Part shown: piece after piece, positions 57,002 through 64,000 of the stretch
How positions within the stretch are numbered: position 1 is the first letter of the stretch
Layout of the letters: each line of letters starts with the position of its first letter
From: Pelagimonas phthalicica
GTDB lineage: Bacteria; Pseudomonadota; Alphaproteobacteria; Rhodobacterales; Rhodobacteraceae
Length of the DNA stretch: 64,000 nucleotides
NCBI RefSeq assembly: GCF_004364805.1
Contig: NZ_SOAP01000001.1
Span: forward strand, 1,736,001-1,800,000
Direction: 5' to 3'
Made by a program: the position numbers and the translations under genes
The notes under the pieces: model-generated
The model's database searches: none
What the model was told of the DNA's origin: nothing
What the model saw: the letters and a program-made list of their open reading frames with translations, nothing else

Positions 57002-57448
57002 CTAACCCTTGTCTTCCTCATCCAAACGCAAGCGCAATTCACGCAAGACAGGCAAAGCCGCGCGCACATTGTCTTCGCCCAGGTCCGACATCATTTCATC
57101 CAGCATTGGGACAATCGCCGCCAAGGCCGCATCCCGCGCTGATCGACCTGCCGGACTGATCGACACAAATTTCCGGCGCGCATCATCCCAATCCGGACGA
57201 ATATGCACGTAGCCTGCAATTTCCAGTTTTCCCAATGTGTTGGTCATCGCCCCTCGGGTCAGATGAAAAGCCCGCGCCAATTGCGCCGGGGTCTTTTCCC
57301 CGCCCCGCGCCAGCAGGTTCAAAACCGAGAAATGCGACAGCTCCATCTTGTTGGGCAGCACCTTGCCAATGCGGGCGCGCAGCAACTGATCTGCGGTCAG
57401 CAGTTCAGAGATCAATGAGATCGCTAATGCGCCTTCGCTGGTGCTCAT
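57002..57448 (-). CDS. MarR family transcriptional regulator
   Basis: A 148-residue winged-helix regulator: SHFSVLNLLARGGEKTPAQL, recognition helix LTRGAMTNTLGKLEIAGYV and wing RPDWDDARRKFVSISPAG. It is co-directional with, and 5 bp after, the amidase gene, so part of the grxC-amidase-marR unit. Target genes are not evident. Confidence 0.88.
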   Translation of the reverse strand: MSTSEGALAISLISELLTADQLLRARIGKVLPNKMELSHFSVLNLLARGGEKTPAQLARAFHLTRGAMTNTLGKLEIAGYVHIRPDWDDARRKFVSISPAGRSARDAALAAIVPMLDEMMSDLGEDNVRAALPVLRELRLRLDEEDKG

Positions 57449-57453
57449 ATCGG

Positions 57454-58284
57454 TCAGGGGCCTCTGAAGTCACGGTCATGGGTCAATGAGGGCACTTTAT
57501 TCCGCGCAATTGTCACCGCGTCTAGGTCTAGATCGGCACAATAGACCCCGGGTTCGACCCCTGCATCCAAAACCACCTCGCCCCAGGGGGAAATGACCAG
57601 AGAATGACCATGGGTCGAACGGGATTTGCCGACCGAAGCCGGGTGTTTGCCAGTTTGCGCCGGGGCGAGGACCCAACATCCGGTTTCAATCGCCCGCGCC
57701 TGCAACAAGGGCTGCCAATGCGCCGGGCCGGTTCCGGGTGAAAAGGCCGCCGGGGCGGTGATGATCTGGGCACCCGCCTGCGCCAGCGCGCGATGCAGAT
57801 AGCCGAAACGAACATCGTAGCAGATGGTTAGCCCGATATTGCCAATCGGAGTTTGCGCCATAACCGCCTGATCTCCGGGGGCAAATCCGGCGGATTCACG
57901 ATAGGTTTCTTCGTCGCTGACCTGCACGTCAAACATATGGATCTTGTCATATCGCGCTTTGATCTCGCCCTCGGGCGAAATCAGGAAGGAGCGGTTGGCA
58001 AAGCGGGTTTCTGGCGCCTCGGACAAAACCGAAAGCGATCCGGCCAAAACCCAAAGACCCAGTTCAGCCGCCTCTTCACGCATGGCTTGCAGAACAATAT
58101 CTTGGTCCTCACGCACCACGACGCTTTCTTGATGGACACGCGAAAAGCTGAGGATATTGGTGACTTCGGGGGTCAGGGCAAATTCCGCCCCCTGATCCTT
58201 GGCCTGGCGCAGCATGGCACGCACGCTGTTCTGATTTTCCTCGGGCAGGTCCGAGGATGTCATTTGCAGCAATGCGATGCGCAT
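57454..58284 (-). CDS. Nitrilase-superfamily carbon-nitrogen hydrolase
   Basis: A 276-residue amidase with the catalytic triad Glu40 (LTPEVTN), Lys114 (RYDKIHMFDV) and Cys155 (GLTICYDVRF). The HMFDV / ICYDVRF pattern is that of Nit1-like deaminated-glutathione amidases, and the neighbour grxC fits a glutathione role. It begins directly after the grxC stop, with zero spacing. Confidence 0.9.
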   Translation of the reverse strand: MRIALLQMTSSDLPEENQNSVRAMLRQAKDQGAEFALTPEVTNILSFSRVHQESVVVREDQDIVLQAMREEAAELGLWVLAGSLSVLSEAPETRFANRSFLISPEGEIKARYDKIHMFDVQVSDEETYRESAGFAPGDQAVMAQTPIGNIGLTICYDVRFGYLHRALAQAGAQIITAPAAFSPGTGPAHWQPLLQARAIETGCWVLAPAQTGKHPASVGKSRSTHGHSLVISPWGEVVLDAGVEPGVYCADLDLDAVTIARNKVPSLTHDRDFRGP

Positions 58285-58542
58285 TTAGGCCTCCAACAAT
58301 GGGTCCAGCTTGCCGGCGCGTTCCAGCTCGTACAAATCGTCACACCCGCCAACATGGGTCTCACCAATAAAAATCTGCGGAACCGTATGACGGCCATTGG
58401 CGCGATCCATCATTTCGGATCGGCGATTAGGCTCGACCAACACGTCGATTTCGGTGAACTCAACACCCTTTTGTTTCAACAGGCGTTTGGCCGCGTGGCA
58501 AAAACCGCAAAGCGGCGAGGTGTAGATTTCAACGGGTTGCAT
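58285..58542 (-). CDS. grxC: Glutaredoxin 3
   Basis: An 85-residue glutaredoxin with active site Cys12-Gly-Phe-Cys15 (the family usually has CPYC), a TVPQIFIG cis-Pro loop and HVGGCDDLYELERAGKLDPLL glutathione-binding end. It reduces protein and glutathione disulfides. First gene of the grxC-amidase-marR unit; comF ends upstream at 58581. Confidence 0.92.
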   Translation of the reverse strand: MQPVEIYTSPLCGFCHAAKRLLKQKGVEFTEIDVLVEPNRRSEMMDRANGRHTVPQIFIGETHVGGCDDLYELERAGKLDPLLEA

Positions 58543-58580
58543 GGGCGTTCCTTAGACAAGTGGTGACTTTCTAAGGGCAA

Positions 58581-59309
58581 TTAGGGGTCCTTGGCAACGC
58601 GTGCCAGAATGCTCACAAAAACCTGACCCGATCCAATGGCCAAACAAGCCTCAGCCGCGGCAGCCAAGGTTGCGCCGGATGTCATCACATCATCGACGAT
58701 CAGGACGGGCCGGTTTTTCAGCAACTCTTCGCGATCGGGGGACACTGTGATGCGCCCGGTGACGGTTTCAAACCGTTCTTCTCGGCTTTTGCCGTCAAGG
58801 CTGGGCGTGGGCTTCGGGCGCTGCAAGGCGTCCGGGCACCAATCAAGATCCAATTCCTCAGCCAATGCTTCGGCCAAAAGCGCAGATTGATTGTAGCGCC
58901 GCGCCAGATGGCGATGCAGATGCAAAGGGATCGGGACAATGATCAAATCCTCTTGCACCAGATCACGTGTGACCCGCGCCATCCATTTGGCGGCAGGTTT
59001 GGCAATGTCCTGACGGTCACCATGTTTCAGCCCCAGAACCAGCCGCCGCCCCTGATCCTTGTATTCCAGCGCCGCGCGCCCTTTGGTCCAGGGGCGTTCG
59101 GTTTTCAGGCATTCATCGCAAATCTCGGCCCGATCCGACTGCCCCGGCAAAGGCGTGCCGCATAAATCGCAGCTCAGCCCCGAGATAAACGGGGTCTTGG
59201 GCCAGCAGGCGCTGCAAATACCAAAATCCGTCTCAACCAGGCCGCCACAGGACAGGCAGCGGGGCGGATAGATCATCTGCACTAAAGTTTGCATCCCCTG
59301 CGCCCACAT
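58581..59309 (-). CDS. ComF family phosphoribosyltransferase-like protein
   Basis: A 242-residue protein with an N-terminal double zinc ribbon (CLSCGG, CSACW, CDLCG, CDECL within the first 65 residues). A PRTase-type domain follows, with its PRPP loop VLIVDDVMTSGATLAAAA near 190-207 and RYNQSALLAEALA. ComF proteins act in DNA uptake in naturally competent bacteria; here the role is open. It diverges from the methyltransferase gene. Confidence 0.9.
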   Translation of the reverse strand: MWAQGMQTLVQMIYPPRCLSCGGLVETDFGICSACWPKTPFISGLSCDLCGTPLPGQSDRAEICDECLKTERPWTKGRAALEYKDQGRRLVLGLKHGDRQDIAKPAAKWMARVTRDLVQEDLIIVPIPLHLHRHLARRYNQSALLAEALAEELDLDWCPDALQRPKPTPSLDGKSREERFETVTGRITVSPDREELLKNRPVLIVDDVMTSGATLAAAAEACLAIGSGQVFVSILARVAKDP

Positions 59310-59323
59310 TCTATGTGCCTTTC

Positions 59324-60157
59324 ATGTCCCAAGCCCCTTCGAACCCGCCAGGCCTGACCGATCGCCAAGCCCTGATCCGCAATCGCCAACGCGCGCTGAA
59401 AGCTCCCGAGCTTTTCCTGCATGAAACCGCGCTGGACGAAGCGCAGGATCGGCTCTCTTTGGTTAACAGAACGTTTACGGATGTGGCGATTATCACGCCT
59501 TTCCCGCAGGTTTGGGCCGCGTCCTTTCCAAATGCCAAGATCATCCCCGACGATGAGGTTCTGGCCCTAGAGGAACAAAGCCACGATCTGGTGCTCCACG
59601 CCCTTGCCTTGCATTGGGCCGATGACCCGGTGGGTCAGTTGATCCAATGTCGCCGTGCTTTGCGACCGGATGGCTTGTTTCTGGGCCTCACCTTTGGCGG
59701 CCAAACCCTGCACGAATTGCGTGCATCGCTTGGCCAAGCCGAGGTTGAGGTCACTGGGGGCATGTCGCCACGCGTTGCGCCTATGGGCGAAATTCGCGAT
59801 CTTGGCGGGTTGCTGCAACGGGCCGGGTTCAACCTGCCTGTGGCGGATGCCATCCCGCTCAACACCAGTTATCAATCACCGCTCCATTTGATGCACGAGT
59901 TACGCGCCATGGGGGAGAACAACGCCCTGGCCACCCGGCTACGCCATCCGACCCAACGAAATGTCCTGCTGCGCGCCATGCAGATCTATCACGAAAGTTT
60001 CGGCACAGATGACGGCCGCATTCCCGCGACCTTTGAGATCATCACGCTGACAGCATGGTCACCTGATGACAGCCAACCCAAGCCGCTTCGCCCTGGTTCT
60101 GCGACGCAACGCCTCGCCGATGCGCTTGGAACCGTAGAAAAGCCGCTGAAAGATTGA
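59324..60157 (+). CDS. BioC/NDUFAF5-like SAM-dependent methyltransferase
   Basis: A 277-residue protein with opening LTDRQALIRNRQRALKAPELFLHETALDEAQDRL, split across 10-45, the pattern of alphaproteobacterial relatives of mitochondrial NDUFAF5. LVLHALALHWADDPVGQL and CRRALRPDGLFLGLTFGG follow. The classical GxGxG SAM loop is weak. The eukaryotic homologue hydroxylates a complex I arginine, so complex I maturation is a possible role. The ATG at 59324 has no visible ribosome site. Confidence 0.78.
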   Translation: MSQAPSNPPGLTDRQALIRNRQRALKAPELFLHETALDEAQDRLSLVNRTFTDVAIITPFPQVWAASFPNAKIIPDDEVLALEEQSHDLVLHALALHWADDPVGQLIQCRRALRPDGLFLGLTFGGQTLHELRASLGQAEVEVTGGMSPRVAPMGEIRDLGGLLQRAGFNLPVADAIPLNTSYQSPLHLMHELRAMGENNALATRLRHPTQRNVLLRAMQIYHESFGTDDGRIPATFEIITLTAWSPDDSQPKPLRPGSATQRLADALGTVEKPLKD

Positions 60158-60213
60158 CGTAAAGCCCTGACGCGATAGTTATTTGCCTCAAAGAGCAAGG
60201 CCAAGGACACGAA

Positions 60214-61251
60214 ATGCCCGACATGATCAAACCAGCCGACCACCCGACGTTTCCAAAACAAAAGGTCGGAATCCTCTTGGCCAATCTCGGCACTCCGGAT
60301 GCGACAGACTACTGGTCGATGCGGCGCTATTTGAACGAATTCCTGTCGGATAAACGTGTCATCGATTTTCCGGCCTGGAAATGGCAGCCCTTGCTGCAAC
60401 TGATCATCCTGACCAAACGTCCGTTTTCCTCGGGCGAGGCCTATCGTTCCATCTGGAACACCGAAAAGGATGAAAGCCCGCTGATGACCATCACGCGGGA
60501 TCAGACCGAGGCGATTTCGGCCAAGCTGTCAGAGCAATATGGCGATGAGGTTATGGTCGATTTCTGCATGCGCTATGGCAATCCGTCGACCAAGTCCAAG
60601 GTTGATGCCATGGTCAAAGCGGGCTGTAACCGGATCCTGTTTGTCCCGCTTTATCCGCATTACGCCGGCGCGACCTCGGCCACCGCGAATGACGAATTCT
60701 TCCGCGCGTTGATGGAGCAGAAAATGCAGCCCAGCGCCCGGACCATCGACCCTTATTTTGAGCATCCTGCCTATATCGACGCTTTGGCGAAGTCCGTCGA
60801 AGAAGGCTATGCCAAGCTGGATCACGAACCCGATTTGCTGGTGGTGTCCTATCACGGCATGCCGCAACGCTATCTGAAAGAGGGTGATCCCTATCACTGC
60901 CAATGCCAAAAGGCCTCTCGCCTGCTGCGGGAACGTTTGGGCTGGGAGCAGGACAAGATCGTCACAACTTTCCAATCGGTCTTTGGCACCGAGGAATGGT
61001 TGCGCCCTTACACCGTCGAACATGTGGCCGAGCTGGCCAAGCAGGGTAAGAAACGGATCGCTGTGATTGCGCCCGCCTTCTCAGCGGATTGCATCGAGAC
61101 ACTGGAAGAGATTCAGGAAGAAATCTGCGAAAGTTTCGAAGAAGCTGGGGGGGAAATTTTCAGCTATATTCCCTGTCTAAATGACCGCCCAGACCACATC
61201 GAGGCGCTGTGCCAGGTCATAAATGAGAATCTCGGCGGCTGGCTCCGTTAA
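60214..61251 (+). CDS. hemH: Ferrochelatase
   Basis: A 345-residue enzyme that inserts Fe(II) into protoporphyrin IX, the last step of haem synthesis. Segments GILLANLGTPDATDYWSMRR, RYGNPSTKSKVDAMVKAG, FVPLYPHYAGATSAT and SYHGMPQRYLKEGDPYHCQCQ (catalytic His near 213) are present, with C-terminal IAPAFSADCIETLEEI. An AAGGA ribosome site precedes the ATG. A strong terminator follows. Confidence 0.96.
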   Translation: MPDMIKPADHPTFPKQKVGILLANLGTPDATDYWSMRRYLNEFLSDKRVIDFPAWKWQPLLQLIILTKRPFSSGEAYRSIWNTEKDESPLMTITRDQTEAISAKLSEQYGDEVMVDFCMRYGNPSTKSKVDAMVKAGCNRILFVPLYPHYAGATSATANDEFFRALMEQKMQPSARTIDPYFEHPAYIDALAKSVEEGYAKLDHEPDLLVVSYHGMPQRYLKEGDPYHCQCQKASRLLRERLGWEQDKIVTTFQSVFGTEEWLRPYTVEHVAELAKQGKKRIAVIAPAFSADCIETLEEIQEEICESFEEAGGEIFSYIPCLNDRPDHIEALCQVINENLGGWLR

Positions 61252-61264
61252 CGAAATTCAAAAG

Positions 61265-61293
61265 AAAAAGGCGGCACCGTCGCGCCGCCTTTT
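61265..61293. terminator. Bidirectional terminator between hemH and a small gene
   Basis: AAAAAGGCGGC ... GCCGCCTTTT: a 6 bp GC stem extended by A-T pairs, with poly-A on one side and poly-T on the other. It serves both convergent transcripts. Confidence 0.9.
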
Positions 61294-61316
61294 CCGAAAT
61301 TCTGATACCAACTGGC

Positions 61317-61508
61317 TTAGTTGGAAGCAGCTGCCGCCAGAACTGCGATCAGCAGCAGAGGCACAACGATCGCTGCGGAAGAGGAAGAAGCTGCAGTTTC
61401 TTCAACAACTACAACAGGTTCCATGACAACGTCGTCTTTCGCATAAGAACCGGCCATTGCGGTGGATGCGGCTGCGGCGAATGCGGCGGCAAGTGCGATT
61501 TTTTTCAT
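61317..61508 (-). CDS. Tiny exported/membrane protein, unknown
   Basis: A 63-residue protein. A signal peptide (MKKIALAAAFAAAASTAMAG) is followed by a short acidic segment (KDDVVMEPVVVVEET) and a hydrophobic C-terminal helix (AAIVVPLLLIAVLAAAASN). After cleavage it would be a 40-residue membrane-anchored peptide. The GGAGAAG ribosome site and the terminator support a real gene. It resembles small proteins of this composition that are common in roseobacters. Confidence 0.72.
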   Translation of the reverse strand: MKKIALAAAFAAAASTAMAGSYAKDDVVMEPVVVVEETAASSSSAAIVVPLLLIAVLAAAASN

Positions 61509-61648
61509 TTTCTTCTCCAGATAATTGCCTGCAGGTGACGGGCACCTGGCAAGCTCCCAAGACTTTCCTCGTGAGTCTGTCTAAGCAGTAAACTGTTGGA
61601 AATGCAAATGACACGACTCGGGGCGATGCGCAGATCGCCGCTTTTTCG

Positions 61649-62248
61649 TCAAATAAGCAACACTTGAGTGCCAACTTTGGTCATGGCGAAAAGTTGTGCA
61701 ATATGCTCGTTATATAGGCCGATACAACCATTCGACGAACGGCGCCCAATCTTGCGAGTATCGTGGGTGCCGTGGATTCGGTAATACTGCCAGCTCAGGT
61801 ACAGAGCATGGGTTCCCAGCGGGTTATCGGGACCGGGGCCGACAAAATCAGGCCATTCCGGATTGCGTTTACGCATGGACGGAGTCGGGCGCCAGGACGG
61901 ACCTTCGACCTTGCGGATGACCTTGGTACGACCACGGCGGGTCAGGTCTTCGGTCAGTGGAACCGAGGATGGGAAAAGGTGATAAGCCCCTGATTCTTCC
62001 CAATAATGCAGCGCCCGTGAGGTGATATCGACCAGGATTGCACCATTGTTCAAATTGGAGAAATGCGGCTGCCAATCCAGCGTGCGAAAGCTGGAGATAT
62101 TGCGCCGCACCACGGTCGAAATATCGCGTTCGATTTCCACGGTTTCCTGACCATCAACACTTTGGGCCAGAGCCGGTGCGCCGAGCACGGCCGCGGTCCC
62201 AGCCAGAAACGCGCGGCGATTGAATTGCTGTCCTGCGCTCTTCGTCAT
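61649..62248 (-). CDS. L,D-transpeptidase (YkuD), Tat-exported
   Basis: A 199-residue periplasmic cell-wall enzyme. The N-terminus FNRRAFLAGTAAVLGAPALA is a Tat signal. The catalytic region has His159 (YYRIHGTHDT) and Cys175 (SSNGCIGLYNEHI). It links peptidoglycan stems 3-3 or anchors proteins. A second, different L,D-transpeptidase is at 63016. Confidence 0.92.
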   Translation of the reverse strand: MTKSAGQQFNRRAFLAGTAAVLGAPALAQSVDGQETVEIERDISTVVRRNISSFRTLDWQPHFSNLNNGAILVDITSRALHYWEESGAYHLFPSSVPLTEDLTRRGRTKVIRKVEGPSWRPTPSMRKRNPEWPDFVGPGPDNPLGTHALYLSWQYYRIHGTHDTRKIGRRSSNGCIGLYNEHIAQLFAMTKVGTQVLLI

Positions 62249-62406
62249 CGTCCAAACTCCTGTCAGACCTTATCAATACTTGCGGCGATAATATGGCGCG
62301 AATGCCTCAGTCGCAATTCAAACACTTGTTAACTGGCGGGCTCACGCCGATGTGGGTTTGATTGGCAACGCTTCATTCGCTATGGCTAGGCCGTCTTGAA
62401 TGTATA

Positions 62407-62997
62407 ATGAGCAGCCTCATGAACCGCCGTGCCTTTGTCGCCTTGTCCGCAGCCGCAGCTTTGACAGCCTGCACCACCACGCCGACCGATGCGCCCCTGG
62501 GCGCGGATGGGAAACCAAAAACCAGAATTTATCGGATCGGGCCTGCCAATGCCAATCGCATTCAATTCCGTGTTCTTGATTCGGTGAACGCCCTGCGACA
62601 GGCGTCCGGTGCGGCCCCGCTGAAAATGAATGCCAAACTGAACGCAGCAGCTGCGACACATGCGCGGGATATGTCGGTGCAAAACCGCCCTTGGCATTTC
62701 GGGTCTGACGGATCATCGCCAATCGATCGCGTCAAACGCGTTGGCTATTCCGGCCGTCTCGTCGGAGAAACCATTTCCGAAACCTACGAGACTGAACTTC
62801 AGACGCTGTCCGCCTGGATGGAAGAGGCCCATACGCGCAACGTTATTCTTGACCCAACCGCGCGCGATCTTGGCTTTTCCTGGCATCAAGAAAGCAATGG
62901 CAAGATCTGGTGGACCATGGTTATGGGCACTCCGGAACTGGCAGCAACGCCAGGTACAATTGCCGCCGCACCAGCCGAGTCAACAGACGCGGGTTAA
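62407..62997 (+). CDS. CAP/SCP-domain lipoprotein
   Basis: A 196-residue protein. MSSLMNRRAFVALSAAAALTAC ends in a lipobox (LTAC) with a twin-Arg. The CAP domain (about 55-180) has VLDSVNALRQASGAAPLKMN, AAATHARDMSVQNRPWHFG (metal His) and VGETISETYETEL. CAP proteins of bacteria are secreted and of unknown enzymology. ATG 62407 and ATG 62419 are both possible starts. It lies between two L,D-transpeptidase genes, suggesting an envelope role. Confidence 0.83.
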   Translation: MSSLMNRRAFVALSAAAALTACTTTPTDAPLGADGKPKTRIYRIGPANANRIQFRVLDSVNALRQASGAAPLKMNAKLNAAAATHARDMSVQNRPWHFGSDGSSPIDRVKRVGYSGRLVGETISETYETELQTLSAWMEEAHTRNVILDPTARDLGFSWHQESNGKIWWTMVMGTPELAATPGTIAAAPAESTDAG

Positions 62998-63015
62998 TCC
63001 AAAAGGGTCAAAACT

Positions 63016-63513
63016 CTAAGGATTGATCCGGATCGGGGTGCCATCCCTGACCATCGCATAGATGTCACGCATTTCGCGATTGGTGACGGTGATGCATCCT
63101 GCCGTCCAATCGCGACCCTTGCGCCGTTTGCCGTTATTTGGCCGACCGTGAATAAAGATATCGCCACCCGGCGAACGGCCCAGCGCCTTTGCCTCGGCGA
63201 TATCCTGTTCATTGGGGTATGAGATCCCGATGCTCAGGTAAAACGCGCTGTTCGGATTGCGCCGGTCGATAAAGTAATCCCCCTCGGGCGTTTTGCCGTC
63301 ACCGCGCACCTTCTTGTCACCAACAGGGGCAAAACCCAGTCCGAAATTGTAATCCTTCAGCACCTTATCATGGTGCAGTAGATACATTTTACGCTCACCT
63401 TTATTGACAATAATCTGCGTCACTTCGGGGCCGTGGTAACGTTTAAACTTGGACGCACAGCCCGACAGGCCAAGCGCCAGACAAAGAACCACAAGAAACT
63501 TGAAAAACTGCAT
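63016..63513 (-). CDS. L,D-transpeptidase family lipoprotein
   Basis: A 165-residue protein. Signal MQFFKFLVVLCLALGLSGC ends in a lipobox, then QIIVNKGERKMYLLH, the catalytic His in GGDIFIHGRPNNGKRR and Cys140 in DWTAGCITVTNREM. This is the YafK/ErfK-type arrangement. I use the ATG at 63513 behind GAGG; the frame is open to 63558. Confidence 0.9.
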   Translation of the reverse strand: MQFFKFLVVLCLALGLSGCASKFKRYHGPEVTQIIVNKGERKMYLLHHDKVLKDYNFGLGFAPVGDKKVRGDGKTPEGDYFIDRRNPNSAFYLSIGISYPNEQDIAEAKALGRSPGGDIFIHGRPNNGKRRKGRDWTAGCITVTNREMRDIYAMVRDGTPIRINP

Positions 63514-63589
63514 CACATCGCCTCGTTTTTCAGCACAGCATATACCAATTTGGCCCAATCGAACAGGACACGTTTCTGTGACGGACCGG

Positions 63590-64000
63590 TCACTCCCGTG
63601 GCTGGTTTTGGGCCATCCGGGTCACCTGTTTTTCGATCTGCGACAGGCGTTCCAGCACCTCATCGCGATAGGCATCGGTCTTGATTGTGTCCTCTTCGGC
63701 ATGGGCGTCCTGCATCGAGTTCACGATCAGGCCCACCAGCAGGTTCACCACCGCAAAAGTCGTGACCATAATGAAGGGCACAAAGAAGACCCAAGCATAG
63801 GGGAAGACCTCCATCACCGGGCGTACGATCCCCATGGACCAGCTTTCCAAGGTCATGATCTGGAACAAGGAATAGGCGGATTGGCCTAGCGTACCGAACC
63901 ATTCGGGAAAAGCATCGCCGAACAGCCGGGTCGCGATCACCGCGCCGATGTAAAAGATAATCGCCATCAACAGGAACACACTGCCCATACCGGGCAAAGC
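63590..64000 (-). CDS. Voltage-gated sodium channel NavBac, C-terminal part (partial)
   Basis: The frame is open through the right edge, so only the pore and C-terminus (137 codons) are seen. S5 ([20 protein letters not shown]) is followed by the pore helix and selectivity filter TLESWSMG, S6 ([20 protein letters not shown]), and a C-terminal coiled coil ([18 protein letters not shown]). The filter and pore are those of bacterial sodium channels such as the one from Silicibacter (Ruegeria) pomeroyi. The voltage sensor lies outside the window. Confidence 0.92.
   Translation of the reverse strand, partial: ALPGMGSVFLLMAIIFYIGAVIATRLFGDAFPEWFGTLGQSAYSLFQIMTLESWSMGIVRPVMEVFPYAWVFFVPFIMVTTFAVVNLLVGLIVNSMQDAHAEEDTIKTDAYRDEVLERLSQIEKQVTRMAQNQPRE

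Noticed and set aside
59460-59480. Near-match to a CtrA box (TTAA-N7-TTTA)
   Set aside because: It lies inside the methyltransferase coding sequence and one half-site is imperfect.

Overview
The window looks like chromosomal DNA of an alphaproteobacterium of the family Rhodobacteraceae, most likely the Roseobacter group. Evidence: the divergent regA-senC / regB redox regulator locus, a neighbouring PAS protein with a perfect CtrA box in front of it, the hemY - mitofilin - hemD / tsaD-gpsA arrangement, alphaproteobacterial addBA and an HslVU pair, and a NavBac channel with a TLESWSMG filter at the right edge. The DNA is moderately GC-rich, densely coded and made of short operons with 1, 4 or 8 bp start/stop overlaps. 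I saw no rRNA, tRNA, CRISPR array, insertion sequence or prophage.

Layout. 1-8.7 kb: accessory genes of the kind found with formate dehydrogenase (DUF3306, DUF3305, a multi-cluster 4Fe-4S protein, a c-type cytochrome), then DUF6494, the Fe-S carrier Mrp, a degenerate biotin/lipoate-ligase-fold protein and DUF6505, facing a tungstate-type ABC importer (tupBCA). 8.9-13.6 kb: a signalling cassette of a PhnD-like binding protein, a membrane histidine kinase, a REC protein with a dead EAL domain and a single-domain response regulator. 13.7-20.7 kb: hemY, mitofilin (Mic60-like) and hemD, diverging from tsaD-gpsA-yciI-EVE, then a small DUF1761 membrane protein and a candidate structured RNA. 20.9-29.7 kb: GFA and DUF2853 proteins, a 2-oxoglutarate dioxygenase plus HD-oxygenase pair of PhnY-PhnZ/TmpA-TmpB type, a hybrid histidine kinase, ahcY, an HD hydrolase, a GNAT enzyme and a glycine-zipper lipoprotein.

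29.8-34.1 kb: regA and senC facing regB, then a kinase-less PAS protein that I read as DivL-like. 34.2-43.0 kb: a tightly overlapping run tsaE-amgK-murU-addB-addA, then trxA and a clear terminator. 43.1-47.2 kb: a phosphotransferase gene diverging from hslV - membrane protein - hslU. 47.2-52.7 kb: a peptide/opine-type ABC importer (two permeases, fused double ATPase, Tat-exported binding protein). 52.8-64 kb: prolyl aminopeptidase, ubiG, a PepSY membrane protein, MarR, nitrilase-family amidase, grxC, comF, a BioC-like methyltransferase, hemH, a tiny exported protein, two L,D-transpeptidases, a CAP-domain lipoprotein and the C-terminal part of a NavBac channel.

The most interesting units are (a) the formate dehydrogenase/tungsten neighbourhood, with a cytochrome carrying a binding-protein-like N-terminal domain and a ligase-like protein lacking its nucleotide loop; (b) the dioxygenase/HD-oxygenase pair, probably for an organophosphonate; (c) the RegBA-DivL neighbourhood with its CtrA site; and (d) the possible small RNA at 20.7-20.85 kb. 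All calls come from reading the sequence; no database search was run.
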